Part shown: positions 52,076 through 61,455 of the stretch, in pieces
Numbering within the stretch: the first letter of the stretch is position 1
How the letters are laid out: each line of letters begins with the position of its first letter
From: Mycolicibacter heraklionensis
Lineage (GTDB): Bacteria; Actinomycetota; Actinomycetes; Mycobacteriales; Mycobacteriaceae
NCBI GenBank assembly: GCA_001673575.1
Contig: LZME01000115.1
Span: 1-64,000, forward strand
Direction of reading: 5' to 3'
Length of the DNA: 64,000 nucleotides
Notes under the pieces: model-generated
Seen by the model: the letters and a program-made list of their open reading frames with translations, nothing else
The model's database searches: none
What the model was told of the DNA's origin: nothing
Made by a program: the position numbers and the translations under genes

Positions 52076-53005
52076 ATGACCACTGAGCCCCAATTGGACC
52101 CGGCCGGCGCTGCGGCGGCGAAGCGGCGCCAACGGCCGCGCTTTCTGACCAGCGCGGTGATCCTGGCCGCGATCGTGGTGGCCTACGCGTCATCGTTGTT
52201 CGGCGTTCACACCCTTCAGCGATCCGACAGTCCGCTGCCGCCGCTGGACCTGAGTGCGGCGAACCCGGCGGACACCATCGTGCAGGTGCGGCTGCAGGAG
52301 CTGAACCCGGTAGCCAACCGGCTCGCCGTGGACGTGCTCGTCCACCCCGGAGAGGCGTTGTACGACAAGCGATTCGATGTGCTGAACACCGAGCTTGCGG
52401 TGCGGTTGTATCCCCCGAATGACCTGGGGGACCTGCATTTCCCGGCGGGAGATGCGCCGGCTCGAGTCAGCACGACGATCGAGGCGTACGGCGCCCCCGG
52501 AAACTGGCCCTTCGACACCTACACCACCGAAGAGCTGTCGGCCGATGTTTTCGTGGGGACCGGAGAAGGTCGCAAACGGATCCCCGCCCGAGTGGAGATC
52601 ACCGGATCGCTGGACGGCTGGGACGCCAGCGTCGCCCGGGTGCACGACTCCAGCAGGACCCGAAACCAGCGAGGCGATGCCGACGCCGCGGTGGTGTTGA
52701 AGATCCAGCGCGCCAGGGGACCACTGATCTTCGACCTCGGAATCTGCCTGGTCCTGATCAGCCTGCCCACCCTGGCCTTGATCGTGGCGGTGCCGATGGC
52801 GATGGGCAGACGGAAGTTTCTGCCCCCATTCGCCACCTGGTACGCCGCGAATCTGTTCGCGATCATCCCGCTGCGCAACATCCTTCCCGGTGCTCCGCCG
52901 CCGGGCTCCTGGATTGACCAGGCAATTGTCCAGTGGGTCCTGATCGCGCTGGCGGCGGCGATGGGGCTGTTCATCTACGCCTGGGTGCGGCAAGGCGACG
53001 ACTGA
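52076..53005 (+). CDS. DUF4436 membrane protein
   Basis: This 309-residue protein has an N-terminal membrane helix (about residues 23-45: FLTSAVILAAIVVAYASSLF), an extracytoplasmic beta-rich domain of about 170 residues with NRLAVDVLVHPGEALYDKRF, and three C-terminal membrane helices (DLGICLVLISLPTLALIVAV, WYAANLFAIIPLRNIL, WVLIALAAAMGLFIYAWV). It corresponds to Rv0713 of M. tuberculosis, which lies at the same place before rplN. The function is unknown. The gene is divergent from pstS across a 177-base gap in which no operator was recognised. Confidence 0.85.
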   Translation: MTTEPQLDPAGAAAAKRRQRPRFLTSAVILAAIVVAYASSLFGVHTLQRSDSPLPPLDLSAANPADTIVQVRLQELNPVANRLAVDVLVHPGEALYDKRFDVLNTELAVRLYPPNDLGDLHFPAGDAPARVSTTIEAYGAPGNWPFDTYTTEELSADVFVGTGEGRKRIPARVEITGSLDGWDASVARVHDSSRTRNQRGDADAAVVLKIQRARGPLIFDLGICLVLISLPTLALIVAVPMAMGRRKFLPPFATWYAANLFAIIPLRNILPGAPPPGSWIDQAIVQWVLIALAAAMGLFIYAWVRQGDD

Positions 53006-53071
53006 GCCGGGCCGGAATCGGAGCGGGCGCGACGCCGTCCCCGCCCGTTGCGGACCCCCTCGACCAGCAAT

Positions 53072-53100
53072 TTGGTGTTGGGCGATACGTCACCTAGACT
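53072..53100 (+). promoter_or_regulatory. spc operon promoter
   Basis: TTGGTG at 53072-53077 and TAGACT at 53095-53100 are spaced by 17 bases, a good sigma-A promoter. It lies about 150 bases upstream of rplN. This explains how the spc operon is transcribed although other genes separate it from the S10 operon. Confidence 0.7.
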
Positions 53101-53248
53101 TCAGGGGTTGCCGTGAGCAGACCTCGGCCAGCGAAAGTTGGCCCTGCGTGCTCATCGGCTCCGTAAGAAGAGCAAGACCACGCACGTCCGGGGAGATTCC
53201 GGCTGGTACCGCCATGCCGCGCGTCGACTCGATTATTTAGGAGATCTG

Positions 53249-53617
53249 GTGATTCAGCAGGAATCGCGGTTGAAGGTCGCCGACAACACCGGCGCCAAGG
53301 AGATCTTGTGCATCCGGGTGCTCGGCGGCTCGTCGCGGCGATACGCAGGCATCGGTGATGTCATCGTCGCAACCGTCAAAGACGCCATCCCGGGCGGCAA
53401 CGTCAAGCGGGGTGATGTCGTCAAGGCCGTCGTGGTGCGCACCGTCAAGGAGCGTCGCCGCGCCGACGGCAGCTACATCAAGTTCGACGAGAACGCGGCC
53501 GTGATCATCAAGGCCGACAACGACCCGCGCGGAACCCGCATCTTCGGGCCGGTCGGTCGCGAGCTGCGCGAGAAGAAGTTCATGAAGATCGTCTCGCTGG
53601 CACCGGAGGTGTTGTAG
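53249..53617 (+). CDS. rplN: 50S ribosomal protein L14
   Basis: This 122-residue L14 starts with GTG at 53249, preceded by TTAGGAGAT, and reads [20 protein letters not shown], with [20 protein letters not shown] near the end. Longer upstream starts give sequence unlike L14. It is the first gene of the spc operon and binds at the subunit interface. Confidence 0.98.
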   Translation: MIQQESRLKVADNTGAKEILCIRVLGGSSRRYAGIGDVIVATVKDAIPGGNVKRGDVVKAVVVRTVKERRRADGSYIKFDENAAVIIKADNDPRGTRIFGPVGRELREKKFMKIVSLAPEVL

Positions 53618-53935
53618 ATGAAGGTCCACAAGGGCGACACCGTTCTGGTCATCGCCGGTAAGGACAAGGGTGCCAAGGGCAAGGTCCTGCAGGCTTACCC
53701 CGCCCGCAACCGTGTGTTGGTCCAGGGCGTCAACCGGATCAAGAAGCACGTCGCGAACTCGGCCAACCAGGCTGGCGCCTCCTCGGGCGGCATCGTCACC
53801 CAAGAGGCCCCGATCCACGTCTCCAACGTGATGGTCGTCGACTCCGACGGACAGCCCACCCGGATCGGCTACCGGGTGGACGCCGAGTCCGGCAAGAAGG
53901 TTCGCGTCTCCAAGCGCAACGGCAAGGACATCTAG
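53618..53935 (+). CDS. rplX: 50S ribosomal protein L24
   Basis: This 105-residue L24 begins [20 protein letters not shown] with the KOW motif and continues [20 protein letters not shown]. It nucleates 50S assembly. It starts at the base after the rplN stop. Confidence 0.98.
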   Translation: MKVHKGDTVLVIAGKDKGAKGKVLQAYPARNRVLVQGVNRIKKHVANSANQAGASSGGIVTQEAPIHVSNVMVVDSDGQPTRIGYRVDAESGKKVRVSKRNGKDI

Positions 53936-53937
53936 AG

Positions 53938-54501
53938 ATGACGACTGCAGAGAAGATCCAGCCTCGGCTGAAGGTGCGCTACCGCGAGGAGATCCGGGAC
54001 GCGCTCAACAAAGAGTTCAACTACGCCAACGTGATGCAGATCCCGGGCGTGGTGAAGGTCGTGGTGAACATGGGTGTTGGCGAAGCCGCCCGGGACGCCA
54101 AGCTGATCAACAACGCGGTCACCGACCTGGCCGCGATCACCGGCCAGAAGCCGGAGATCCGTAAGGCCCGCCTGTCCATCGCACAGTTCAAGCTGCGCGA
54201 GGGCATGCCGATCGGTGCCCGGGTCACCCTGCGCGGTGACCGGATGTGGGAGTTCCTGGACCGGCTTACCTCGATTGCTCTGCCGCGTATCCGCGACTTC
54301 CGCGGGCTGTCGGCCAAGCAGTTCGACGGTTCCGGCAACTACACCTTCGGGCTGGCCGAGCAGTCGATGTTCCACGAGATCGATGTGGACTCCATCGACC
54401 GTCCGCGGGGGATGAACATCACCGTCGTCACTTCGGCGACCAACGACGACGAAGGACGAGCGCTGCTGCGGGCTCTCGGCTTTCCGTTCAAGGAGAACTG
54501 A
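53938..54501 (+). CDS. rplE: 50S ribosomal protein L5
   Basis: This 187-residue L5 has [40 protein letters not shown] and [20 protein letters not shown]. It binds 5S rRNA and the 30S head bridge. Two bases separate it from rplX. Confidence 0.98.
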   Translation: MTTAEKIQPRLKVRYREEIRDALNKEFNYANVMQIPGVVKVVVNMGVGEAARDAKLINNAVTDLAAITGQKPEIRKARLSIAQFKLREGMPIGARVTLRGDRMWEFLDRLTSIALPRIRDFRGLSAKQFDGSGNYTFGLAEQSMFHEIDVDSIDRPRGMNITVVTSATNDDEGRALLRALGFPFKEN

Positions 54502-54505
54502 CCAC

Positions 54506-54691
54506 ATGGCTAAGAAGGCGTTGGTTATCAAGGCGGCCCGCAAACCCAAGTTCGCGGTGCGCGCCTACACCCGCTGCAACAAGTGCGGCCGCCCGCGCGC
54601 GGTGCTCCGGAAGTTCGGCCTGTGCCGAATCTGCCTGCGCGACATGGCGCACGCCGGCGAGCTGCCCGGTGTGCAGAAGAGCAGCTGGTGA
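54506..54691 (+). CDS. rpsN: 30S ribosomal protein S14, zinc-binding type
   Basis: This 61-residue S14 is the short zinc form with ligands C24, C27, C40 and C43. Mycobacteria also carry a zinc-free S14 used under zinc limitation; the form here is the one that sits in the spc operon (Rv0717 position). It starts four bases after rplE. Confidence 0.98.
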   Translation: MAKKALVIKAARKPKFAVRAYTRCNKCGRPRAVLRKFGLCRICLRDMAHAGELPGVQKSSW

Positions 54692-54710
54692 GGGTGGAGG
54701 AGCAGCCTAA

Positions 54711-55109
54711 ATGACTATGACGGATCCGATCGCGGACTTCCTGACCCGTCTGCGTAACGCCAACTCGGCGTACCACGACGAGGTGACCCTGCCGCACTCG
54801 AAGATCAAGGCGAACATCGCCGAGATCCTCAAGCGCGAGGGTTACATCACCGACTACCACGTCGAAGATGCCCGGGTGGGCAAGTCGCTGGTGGTCAACC
54901 TCAAGTACGGCCCGAACCGGGAGCGCAGCCTCGCCGGTCTGCGCCGGGTGTCCAAGCCGGGCCTGCGGGTCTACGCAAAGTCGACCAACCTGCCACGGGT
55001 GCTCGGCGGCCTGGGCGTGGCGATCATCTCCACGTCCTCGGGTCTGCTCACCGACCGTCAGGCGGCCAGGCAGGGCGTGGGCGGCGAAGTCCTCGCGTAC
55101 GTGTGGTGA
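54711..55109 (+). CDS. rpsH: 30S ribosomal protein S8
   Basis: This 132-residue S8 begins [20 protein letters not shown] and ends with [21 protein letters not shown]8 binds the 16S central domain; in Escherichia coli it represses the spc operon, a role not evident here. GGTGGAGGAG precedes the start. Confidence 0.98.
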   Translation: MTMTDPIADFLTRLRNANSAYHDEVTLPHSKIKANIAEILKREGYITDYHVEDARVGKSLVVNLKYGPNRERSLAGLRRVSKPGLRVYAKSTNLPRVLGGLGVAIISTSSGLLTDRQAARQGVGGEVLAYVW

Positions 55110-55122
55110 GGGAGTAGCAGAC

Positions 55123-55662
55123 ATGTCGCGTATTGGTAAGCAGCCGGTCCCGGTTCCCGCCGGGGTCGACGTGACCATCGATGGTCAGAACGTATCGGTC
55201 AAGGGGCCCAAGGGCACCCTGGAGCTCACCGTGGCGGAGCCGATCAACGTTGCTCGCAACGATGACGGCGCCCTCGTGGTGACCCGGCCGGACGACGACC
55301 GGCGCAACCGGTCGTTGCACGGCCTGAGCCGCACCCTGTTGGCCAACCTGGTCACCGGTGTGTCGGAGGGCTACGTCCGCAAGATGGAGATCTTCGGCGT
55401 CGGCTACCGCGTCGCGCTCAAGGGCAGCGACTTGGAGTTCGCGCTGGGCTACAGCCACCCGGTGCTGATCAAGGCTCCGGAAGGCATCACCTTCGCGGTG
55501 GAGACGCCCACCAAGTTCTCGGTCTCGGGCATCGACAAGCAGAAGGTCGGCCAGATCTCGGCGAACATCCGCCGTCTGCGTCGCCCCGACCCCTACAAGG
55601 GCAAGGGCGTGCGCTACGAGGGTGAGCAGGTTCGCCGCAAGGTCGGAAAGACAGGTAAGTAG
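55123..55662 (+). CDS. rplF: 50S ribosomal protein L6
   Basis: This 179-residue L6 begins [20 protein letters not shown] and has [20 protein letters not shown] and [20 protein letters not shown]. It sits near the sarcin-ricin loop. The ATG at 55123 follows GGGAGTAG. Confidence 0.98.
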   Translation: MSRIGKQPVPVPAGVDVTIDGQNVSVKGPKGTLELTVAEPINVARNDDGALVVTRPDDDRRNRSLHGLSRTLLANLVTGVSEGYVRKMEIFGVGYRVALKGSDLEFALGYSHPVLIKAPEGITFAVETPTKFSVSGIDKQKVGQISANIRRLRRPDPYKGKGVRYEGEQVRRKVGKTGK

Positions 55663-55664
55663 TC

Positions 55665-56072
55665 ATGGCGCAATCACAAACAGGCACCCCGGACCGCAAA
55701 CCCGTCGGGCAGAACATCTCCGAGGTTCGGCGTGCGCACCGGATTCGTCGGCACGCGCGGCTGCGCAAGAAGGTGTCCGGCACCCCCGAGCGTCCCCGCT
55801 TGGTCGTGCACCGCTCCTCGCGGCACATCCATGTCCAGCTGGTCGACGACCTCGCTGGTCACACGGTGGCTGCGGCGTCCTCGATCGAGGCCGACGTGCG
55901 GGGTGTGGACGGCGACAAGAAGGCCCACAGTGTGCGGGTCGGCCAGCTGATCGCTGAGCGTGCCAAGGCCGCCGGCGTCGAGAACGTGGTGTTCGACCGC
56001 GGTGGCTACACCTACGGTGGTCGCATTGCGGCGCTGGCCGACGCGGCACGCGAGGGCGGATTGAACTTCTGA
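55665..56072 (+). CDS. rplR: 50S ribosomal protein L18
   Basis: This 135-residue L18 has a basic N-terminal tail, then [20 protein letters not shown] and [20 protein letters not shown]. It binds 5S rRNA. It starts two bases after rplF; the first 20 residues are a mycobacterial-style extension. Confidence 0.98.
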   Translation: MAQSQTGTPDRKPVGQNISEVRRAHRIRRHARLRKKVSGTPERPRLVVHRSSRHIHVQLVDDLAGHTVAAASSIEADVRGVDGDKKAHSVRVGQLIAERAKAAGVENVVFDRGGYTYGGRIAALADAAREGGLNF

Positions 56073-56103
56073 TGACTGACGTGAAGATGACTGGAAGGAC
56101 CGC

Positions 56104-56802
56104 ATGATGGCGGAGCAGCCGACAGGGGCCTCCTCGGCAGGTCCCGACACGGGCAGTGCCCCCCGCAGCGACGGGCGCGACAACCGTGACAACCGCGGTG
56201 GACGTGGTGGCCGCGACGGCGGCCGTGGCGGCCGCGACAACCGGGACGGCGACAAGAGCAACTACCTGGAGCGCGTCGTCGCGATCAACCGGGTGTCCAA
56301 GGTGGTCAAGGGTGGCCGCCGGTTCAGCTTCACCGCTTTGGTGATCGTCGGCGACGGCCACGGACTGGTCGGCGTCGGCTACGGCAAGGCCAAGGAAGTG
56401 CCTGCCGCGATCGCCAAGGGCGTGGAGGAGGCTCGCAAGGGCTTCTTCCGGGTGCCGCTGATCGGTGGAACCATCACCCACCCGGTGCAGGGTGAAGCCG
56501 CCGCCGGTGTGGTGTTCCTGCGCCCGGCCAGCCCGGGTACCGGTGTGATCGCCGGCGGCGCGGTGCGTGCCGTGCTGGAATGCGCGGGCGTGCACGACAT
56601 CCTGTCCAAGTCGCTGGGCAGCGACAACGCGATCAACGTGGTGCACGCCACCGTTGCCGCGCTGAAGATGCTGCAGCGTCCCGAAGAGGTGGCGGCCCGT
56701 CGTGGCCTGCCCATCGAAGATGTTGCGCCGGCCGCGATGCTCAAGGCTCGTCGCGAGAGCGAAGCTCTGGCTGCCGCCGCGGCGCGGGAAGGCACGGCGT
56801 AA
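56104..56802 (+). CDS. rpsE: 30S ribosomal protein S5 with Gly/Arg/Asp-rich N-terminus
   Basis: This 232-residue S5 has the core from about residue 58 ([20 protein letters not shown]) to the end, including [20 protein letters not shown]. The first 55 residues form a low-complexity, charged extension made of repeated GGRDNRD-like units; M. tuberculosis S5 also has such an extension. S5 acts in decoding fidelity. Two ATG codons (56104, 56107) are possible starts. Confidence 0.97.
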   Translation: MMAEQPTGASSAGPDTGSAPRSDGRDNRDNRGGRGGRDGGRGGRDNRDGDKSNYLERVVAINRVSKVVKGGRRFSFTALVIVGDGHGLVGVGYGKAKEVPAAIAKGVEEARKGFFRVPLIGGTITHPVQGEAAAGVVFLRPASPGTGVIAGGAVRAVLECAGVHDILSKSLGSDNAINVVHATVAALKMLQRPEEVAARRGLPIEDVAPAAMLKARRESEALAAAAAREGTA

Positions 56803-56804
56803 TC

Positions 56805-56987
56805 ATGGCTAACCTGAAGATCACCCAGGTCCGCGGCACCATCGGTGCACGTTGGAAGCAGCGCGAGAGCCTGCGCACCCTGGGCCTGCGCAAGATCCGC
56901 CAGTCGGTGGTGCGTGAGGACAACCCGCAGACCCGTGGGCTGATCCGGGTTGTTCACCACCTCGTGCAAGTGGAGGAAGCAGAATGA
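56805..56987 (+). CDS. rpmD: 50S ribosomal protein L30
   Basis: This 60-residue L30 begins [20 protein letters not shown] and has [20 protein letters not shown]. It starts two bases after rpsE and overlaps rplO by four bases (ATGA). Confidence 0.97.
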   Translation: MANLKITQVRGTIGARWKQRESLRTLGLRKIRQSVVREDNPQTRGLIRVVHHLVQVEEAE

Positions 56988-57424
56988 CCATCAAGTTGCA
57001 CGACCTGCGCCCTGCGCCCGGGTCGAACACCAAGAAGACTCGCGTCGGCCGCGGTGAGGGCTCCAAGGGTAAGACCGCGGGTCGCGGTACCAAGGGCACC
57101 AAGGCACGGAAGAACGTGCCGGTCCGGTTCGAGGGTGGGCAGATGCCGATCCACATGCGGCTGCCCAAGCTCAAGGGCTTCCGCAACCGGTTCCGCACCG
57201 AGTACGAGGTCGTCAACGTCGGCGACATCAACCGGTTGTTCCCGGAGGGCGGGACCATCGGTCTCGACGAGCTGGTCGCCAAGGGTGCCGTCCGGAAGAA
57301 CACCCTGGTCAAGGTGCTCGGCGATGGGAAGCTGACGGTCAAGGCCGACGTCACCGCCCACAAGTTCAGCGGCAGCGCCCGGGACAAGATCACCGCAGCC
57401 GGGGGCTCCGCCACCGAGCTGTAG
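56984..57424 (+). CDS. rplO: 50S ribosomal protein L15
   Basis: This 146-residue L15 begins [20 protein letters not shown] and has [20 protein letters not shown] and [20 protein letters not shown]. It is the last gene of the spc operon in this window; the usual next gene, secY, is absent here, as in M. tuberculosis where sppA intervenes. A strong hairpin follows. Confidence 0.98.
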   Translation: MTIKLHDLRPAPGSNTKKTRVGRGEGSKGKTAGRGTKGTKARKNVPVRFEGGQMPIHMRLPKLKGFRNRFRTEYEVVNVGDINRLFPEGGTIGLDELVAKGAVRKNTLVKVLGDGKLTVKADVTAHKFSGSARDKITAAGGSATEL

Positions 57425-57448
57425 AGGTTGTCGCGCTGCGAGAAGCTA

Positions 57449-57486
57449 CAGAATCGCACTCCACCAGCCGGTGGGGTGCGATTCTG
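57449..57486 (+). terminator. Terminator of the spc operon
   Basis: CAGAATCGCAC-T-CCACC pairs with GGTGG-G-GTGCGATTCTG as a 17-bp stem with one T-G pair and a four-base loop. It starts 25 bases after the rplO stop and is followed by a mildly T-rich stretch (CGTTCGG). sppA begins 73 bases further on and probably has its own transcript. Confidence 0.85.
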
Positions 57487-57558
57487 CGTTCGGCGGGCAG
57501 GTTCCTGCGCCCAGTGCGAGCTCCGGGTATGTCCGGCGGCGCCGGTAGGCTCAAAAAC

Positions 57559-59331
57559 ATGTTCTCCCTGTTGACCGGCGTGCCCGGCCTGGACGACCTG
57601 CGCAGCGTCGCGCGCCGCATCGACACCGCCCGGCACCACGGGGTGCCCAACGGCGTCATCCTCGAACTCGACCTGCAGGAGCTGCCCCACGAGACCGGGG
57701 CCTTCGACCCGCTGGCCCTGATCCGATCCGGTGGTCGGCCGCCGGTACTGCGCGATGTGGTGGCCGCGATCCACCGTGCCGCCGAAGACCCGCGCGTCGC
57801 GGGACTGATTGCCCGCGTGCAGCTTTCGTCGGCGGCCGCCGGACCGGTGCAGGAACTGCGGGCGGCGATCGCCGAGTTCTCCGCCGTCAAACCATCGCTG
57901 GCATGGGCCGAAACCTACCCGGGCACGCTGTCTTACTACCTGGCTTCGGCGTTCGGCGAGGTCTGGATGCAGCCGTCGGGGACGGTCGGGCTGATCGGTT
58001 TCGCTACCAACGCGACCTTCCTGCGCAGTGCGTTGGGCAAGGCCGGCATCGAGGCGCAGTTCGTCGCCCGCGGCGAATACAAGTCGGCGGCCAACCTGTT
58101 CACCCAGGATTCCTACACCGATGCGCACCGCGAGGCCGACACCGCGTTGGTGGAGAGCCTGCACGCCCAGGTGCGCGCGGCCGTCGCCGAATCCCGCAAG
58201 CTCGATGCCGACACCGTCGACGCCCTGGCCGACAAAGCACCGCTGCTGCGTGACGACGCGGTGGCCTCGGGCCTGATCGACCGGATCGGATTCCGCGACG
58301 AGGCCTACAACCGGATCGCCGCCTTGGCCGGAGCCGAGGACACCACCGGCGCCGACGACGACGGCGCACCACCGCGGCTGTACCTGGGGCGCTATGCCCA
58401 CGCCACGGCCGGCGGGCCGGGGCCAACCCTGCCGGGGCGCAAGCCCAAGCCGGCGATCGCGGTGGTGACGGTGGCCGGGGCGATCGTCAGTGGCTCGGGC
58501 GGGCCGCAACTGTCGCCGCTGGGCAACCGCAATGTCGGTGGCGACACGATCGCCGCCGCGCTGCGCGAGGCCGCGGCCGATGATGAGGTCGCCGCAATCG
58601 TGCTGCGGGTGGACAGCCCGGGCGGCTCGGTCACCGGGTCCGAAACCATCTGGCGAGCGGTGCAGCAGGCCCGCGCGGCGGGTAAGCCGGTGGTGGCCTC
58701 GATGGGCGCGGTCGCGGCCTCCGGCGGGTACTACATCTCCGCGGGCACCGACACCATCGTGGCCAACCCCGCCACCATCACCGGATCCATCGGAGTGGTG
58801 ACCGGCAAGCTGGTCGCCCGCGAGCTCAAGGACCGGCTCGGCGTGGGGACCGACTCGGTGCGAACCGGCGCCAACGCCGACGCCTGGTCGATCAACGCCC
58901 CGTTCACCGCCGAGCAGCAGGGACAGGTCGAGACCGAAGCCGATTTGTTCTACAACGACTTCGTCGCGCGGGTGGCGCAAGGCCGCAACCTGTCCACCGA
59001 TGCGGTGGACGCGGTGGCGCGCGGGCGGGTGTGGACCGGTGCAGACGCGGCCGAACGCGGGCTGGTCGACGAGCTGGGCGGCCTGCGCACGGCGGTACGA
59101 CGCGCCAAGGTGCTGGCCGGGCTCGACGCGGACGCGCGGGTCCGCACTGTGTCCTACCCCGGCTCGTCGTTGTGGGAGTTCGTCCGGCCGCGCCAGTCGT
59201 CGCAGCCGGCGGCAGCGCTGTCCGATGCGGTCGGCAGCCTGCTGGTGCGATCGCTGGCCGGGGTCGTTGACCAGGTCGAACGATCGGTCAACGGTGCGCA
59301 CGTGCTGTGGCTGGGGGAGTCGCGCTGGTAA
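57559..59331 (+). CDS. sppA: Signal peptide peptidase SppA (protease IV, S49)
   Basis: This 590-residue S49 peptidase has the two-domain protease IV layout. Catalytic Lys175 lies in ARGEYKSAANLFTQDSYTDA in the first half, and the nucleophile Ser388 lies in SMGAVAASGGYYISAGTDTI in the second half. No N-terminal membrane helix is visible, unlike Escherichia coli SppA. It cleaves signal peptides left in the membrane. The start at ATG 57559 gives MFSLLTGVPGLDDLRSVARR. It corresponds to Rv0724c by family and neighbourhood. Confidence 0.94.
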   Translation: MFSLLTGVPGLDDLRSVARRIDTARHHGVPNGVILELDLQELPHETGAFDPLALIRSGGRPPVLRDVVAAIHRAAEDPRVAGLIARVQLSSAAAGPVQELRAAIAEFSAVKPSLAWAETYPGTLSYYLASAFGEVWMQPSGTVGLIGFATNATFLRSALGKAGIEAQFVARGEYKSAANLFTQDSYTDAHREADTALVESLHAQVRAAVAESRKLDADTVDALADKAPLLRDDAVASGLIDRIGFRDEAYNRIAALAGAEDTTGADDDGAPPRLYLGRYAHATAGGPGPTLPGRKPKPAIAVVTVAGAIVSGSGGPQLSPLGNRNVGGDTIAAALREAAADDEVAAIVLRVDSPGGSVTGSETIWRAVQQARAAGKPVVASMGAVAASGGYYISAGTDTIVANPATITGSIGVVTGKLVARELKDRLGVGTDSVRTGANADAWSINAPFTAEQQGQVETEADLFYNDFVARVAQGRNLSTDAVDAVARGRVWTGADAAERGLVDELGGLRTAVRRAKVLAGLDADARVRTVSYPGSSLWEFVRPRQSSQPAAALSDAVGSLLVRSLAGVVDQVERSVNGAHVLWLGESRW

Positions 59332-59418
59332 AGCGCGTAACTTCGAATCAACAATTCTCTTCGCGGCAGTAAAAGCTCGGTAACACCTCTTTAACGGGCG
59401 CCGCCCATGCTTACAGCC

Positions 59419-59724
59419 ATGAAACGGTTACTGCTGCTGGCAGGTTTGAGCGCGATGGTCGGCCTGGCCGCCCCCGCCAACGCCACGCCGTCCGGCGTCG
59501 ATGGGCAGTTTCTGGCCACTCTCTCCGGTGCCGGGCTGAGCCACCGCGCCGGCGACCAGGCAACCGTGTCGGCGGGCCGCGCGGTGTGCCAGCTGATGGA
59601 CGCCGGGCTGTCCCCGATGGACACCGTCGTCGCGGTGCAGGCCACCAACCCGGGATTCACCATCCAGACCGCCGGCCAGTTCGCCGCGATCTCGACGGCG
59701 CACTACTGCCCCCAGTACATGTAA
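59419..59724 (+). CDS. Secreted DUF732 protein
   Basis: This 101-residue protein has a signal peptide (MKRLLLLAGLSAMVGLAAPA, cleavage near ANA-TP). The mature part is a DUF732 helical domain with FLATLSGAGLSHRAGDQATV and two cysteines (in RAVCQLMDAG and HYCPQYM) placed to form a disulfide. DUF732 proteins are common in mycobacterial culture filtrates, with no defined role. The gene lies alone between sppA and the convergent esterase. Confidence 0.85.
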   Translation: MKRLLLLAGLSAMVGLAAPANATPSGVDGQFLATLSGAGLSHRAGDQATVSAGRAVCQLMDAGLSPMDTVVAVQATNPGFTIQTAGQFAAISTAHYCPQYM

Positions 59725-59727
59725 GGG

Positions 59728-60960
59728 TCAGGACTGCAGCCGGCAGCCCAACACGTCACGGAACAAGGCCTGGCGCAGCGCGAGTTCGCGAGGATCGCTG
59801 TAGAGGTGAAAACCCAAGCGGTTCATCACATACGAATAACCGATGCCGGTGTCGGGGTCGGCGAACCCAAAAGAACCACCGAAACCCGGTGTGCCATAAG
59901 CTCTGTCCGAGGAACCGAAGGCCGACGCGAACGCCGGCTTGGACAACCCCAGCGAGAACACCACCTCCACACCCAATACCTTGTCGCGTTCCCCGCGAGA
60001 CGGTGGCGCCGGCATCGCGGTGAGTTCGTCGTGCACATCGGGGCTCAGCGGTAGCACCGGATCCGCGGTTGCCGCAGCGCCATAGAGCCGCGCGATCGCC
60101 GAGGCGGAGCCGATCCCGTTCGCCGACGGGATCTCCACGGCGCGCACCTCGTCGCGGTTGTAGTCCCCGTCCCAGGGTTTGATGTCACGGGGCAGGGAAC
60201 TCGCTCGTCCCAGCAGCCCGAATGGATTGAACGACGCCGCCACCAGGGCCGCCGGCATCACGTTGAGGTGCAGGAGCGACTCGGCGCGCTTCCACTGGTG
60301 CAGCAACGCCACCTGATCGCGGGTTACCGACGTCGGCAGGCCGATGTGCAGGTTCAGCCCGAGGGGCCGGGCGATCTCGTCGGCGAAGAACCGGCCCAAG
60401 GTGCGGCCCGCCGGGTCGGTGCGACGGATGAGTTCGGATTCGTACCAGCCCAACGTGATCGCGTGATAGCCGTGCCGGGTGCCGGGCGCCCAGAGCGGCT
60501 TCTGCGCGGCGAGCATGGGCGCCAGTCGATCCGGGGCGGCGACATCGGCCAGCATGGGTGCGGGCTTCAGCGAGCTCAGCCCGGCCTGATGGCCCAGCAG
60601 CTGGCGGACCGTGACGTCCCCCTTGCCGGCCTGGGCGAACTCCGGCCAATGGGTTGCCACCTTGTCGTCGTAGCCGAACAGTCCCCGCGAGACGGCCAGT
60701 GCCACGGTCAGGGCCGCCACGCCCTTGGTGCTGGAGAAGACGTTGACCATGGTGTCGGGCTGCCATGGTGCACGTGTAGCCCCGTCGCGGTAGCCGCCCC
60801 ACAGGTCAACGACTTTGACGCCGTCGCGGTACACCGAGACCGCGGCGCCCACCTCCCGGCCTGCTGCGAAGTTGGCCCGGAACGCATCGGCGACCTTGCC
60901 GTAGCCCGCATCGACGTCGCCGCCGATCAGATCTTGGGGAACCTTGACCTTGAGCACCAT
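59728..60960 (-). CDS. Beta-lactamase-fold serine hydrolase/esterase
   Basis: This 410-residue protein has the class C beta-lactamase/EstB fold: nucleophile motif S76-S-T-K79 in VNVFSSTKGVAALTV, a Tyr motif in HGYHAITLGWYESELIRR, and GTPGFGGSFGFADPDTGIGY in place of the K-T-G box. The usual reading is an esterase rather than a beta-lactamase. No signal peptide is evident, so it is probably cytoplasmic; M. tuberculosis has several such proteins (LipD/LipE/LipL type). It ends three bases from the DUF732 stop. Confidence 0.87.
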   Translation of the reverse strand: MVLKVKVPQDLIGGDVDAGYGKVADAFRANFAAGREVGAAVSVYRDGVKVVDLWGGYRDGATRAPWQPDTMVNVFSSTKGVAALTVALAVSRGLFGYDDKVATHWPEFAQAGKGDVTVRQLLGHQAGLSSLKPAPMLADVAAPDRLAPMLAAQKPLWAPGTRHGYHAITLGWYESELIRRTDPAGRTLGRFFADEIARPLGLNLHIGLPTSVTRDQVALLHQWKRAESLLHLNVMPAALVAASFNPFGLLGRASSLPRDIKPWDGDYNRDEVRAVEIPSANGIGSASAIARLYGAAATADPVLPLSPDVHDELTAMPAPPSRGERDKVLGVEVVFSLGLSKPAFASAFGSSDRAYGTPGFGGSFGFADPDTGIGYSYVMNRLGFHLYSDPRELALRQALFRDVLGCRLQS

Positions 60961-61455
60961 GGGGTGGTTATACCGTCGCCGGTCACCCGGCTATCGCCGA
61001 ATGGTGATTTCGCCGGGGCGTTCCGCGGACGCCCCTGTCAGTCACCCATCGCCGCGGCGCTGGACAGGCGGCCCGACGTTGCGATCCCACAACCGGCCCC
61101 AGCGGGTGTCGGGTCGGTGCGCGAGATCGTCCGGTAGGGCCATTAGTCCTTTTTCGAGGGCCTCGCTATTTCACTATGGGGGCCGGCCCGTAGGCAATAT
61201 TACCTAATACGTGGCGGCAGTCACAGCCGTCGGTAAATCATGATGTCGCCCATATGGCGCACCTCTCAATATCGGCTAATTCTCAGGTCAATCATGGTTT
61301 ATCGCAGCACGAGGCTCTGCGAATACCTAATTTTCAATTCGTCGGAGTCGTCAAATTCGGCTAACTTGCAGCGCGAGTGAGTCGTTACGGTTCGCGGATT
61401 TCATGCTGAACCGGCGATTAATTAGGCAATGAATTCAGAAATTGGGAGATTCGGC
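60961..61455. promoter_or_regulatory. Promoter region of the PGRS-type gene
   Basis: This 495-base gap lies between divergent genes. The right half (about 61190-61430) is clearly richer in A and T than the window average. TAGGCAATATTACCTA at 61191-61206 is a palindrome with a single mismatched pair, and it overlaps TAATAC (61205-61210), a possible -10 element. No gene was recognised. An alternative start for the downstream gene is ATG 61429. Confidence 0.45.

Noticed and set aside
56821..59301. 826-codon frame on the minus strand
   Set aside because: It runs antisense to rpmD, rplO and sppA and even through the terminator; protein composition is not credible.
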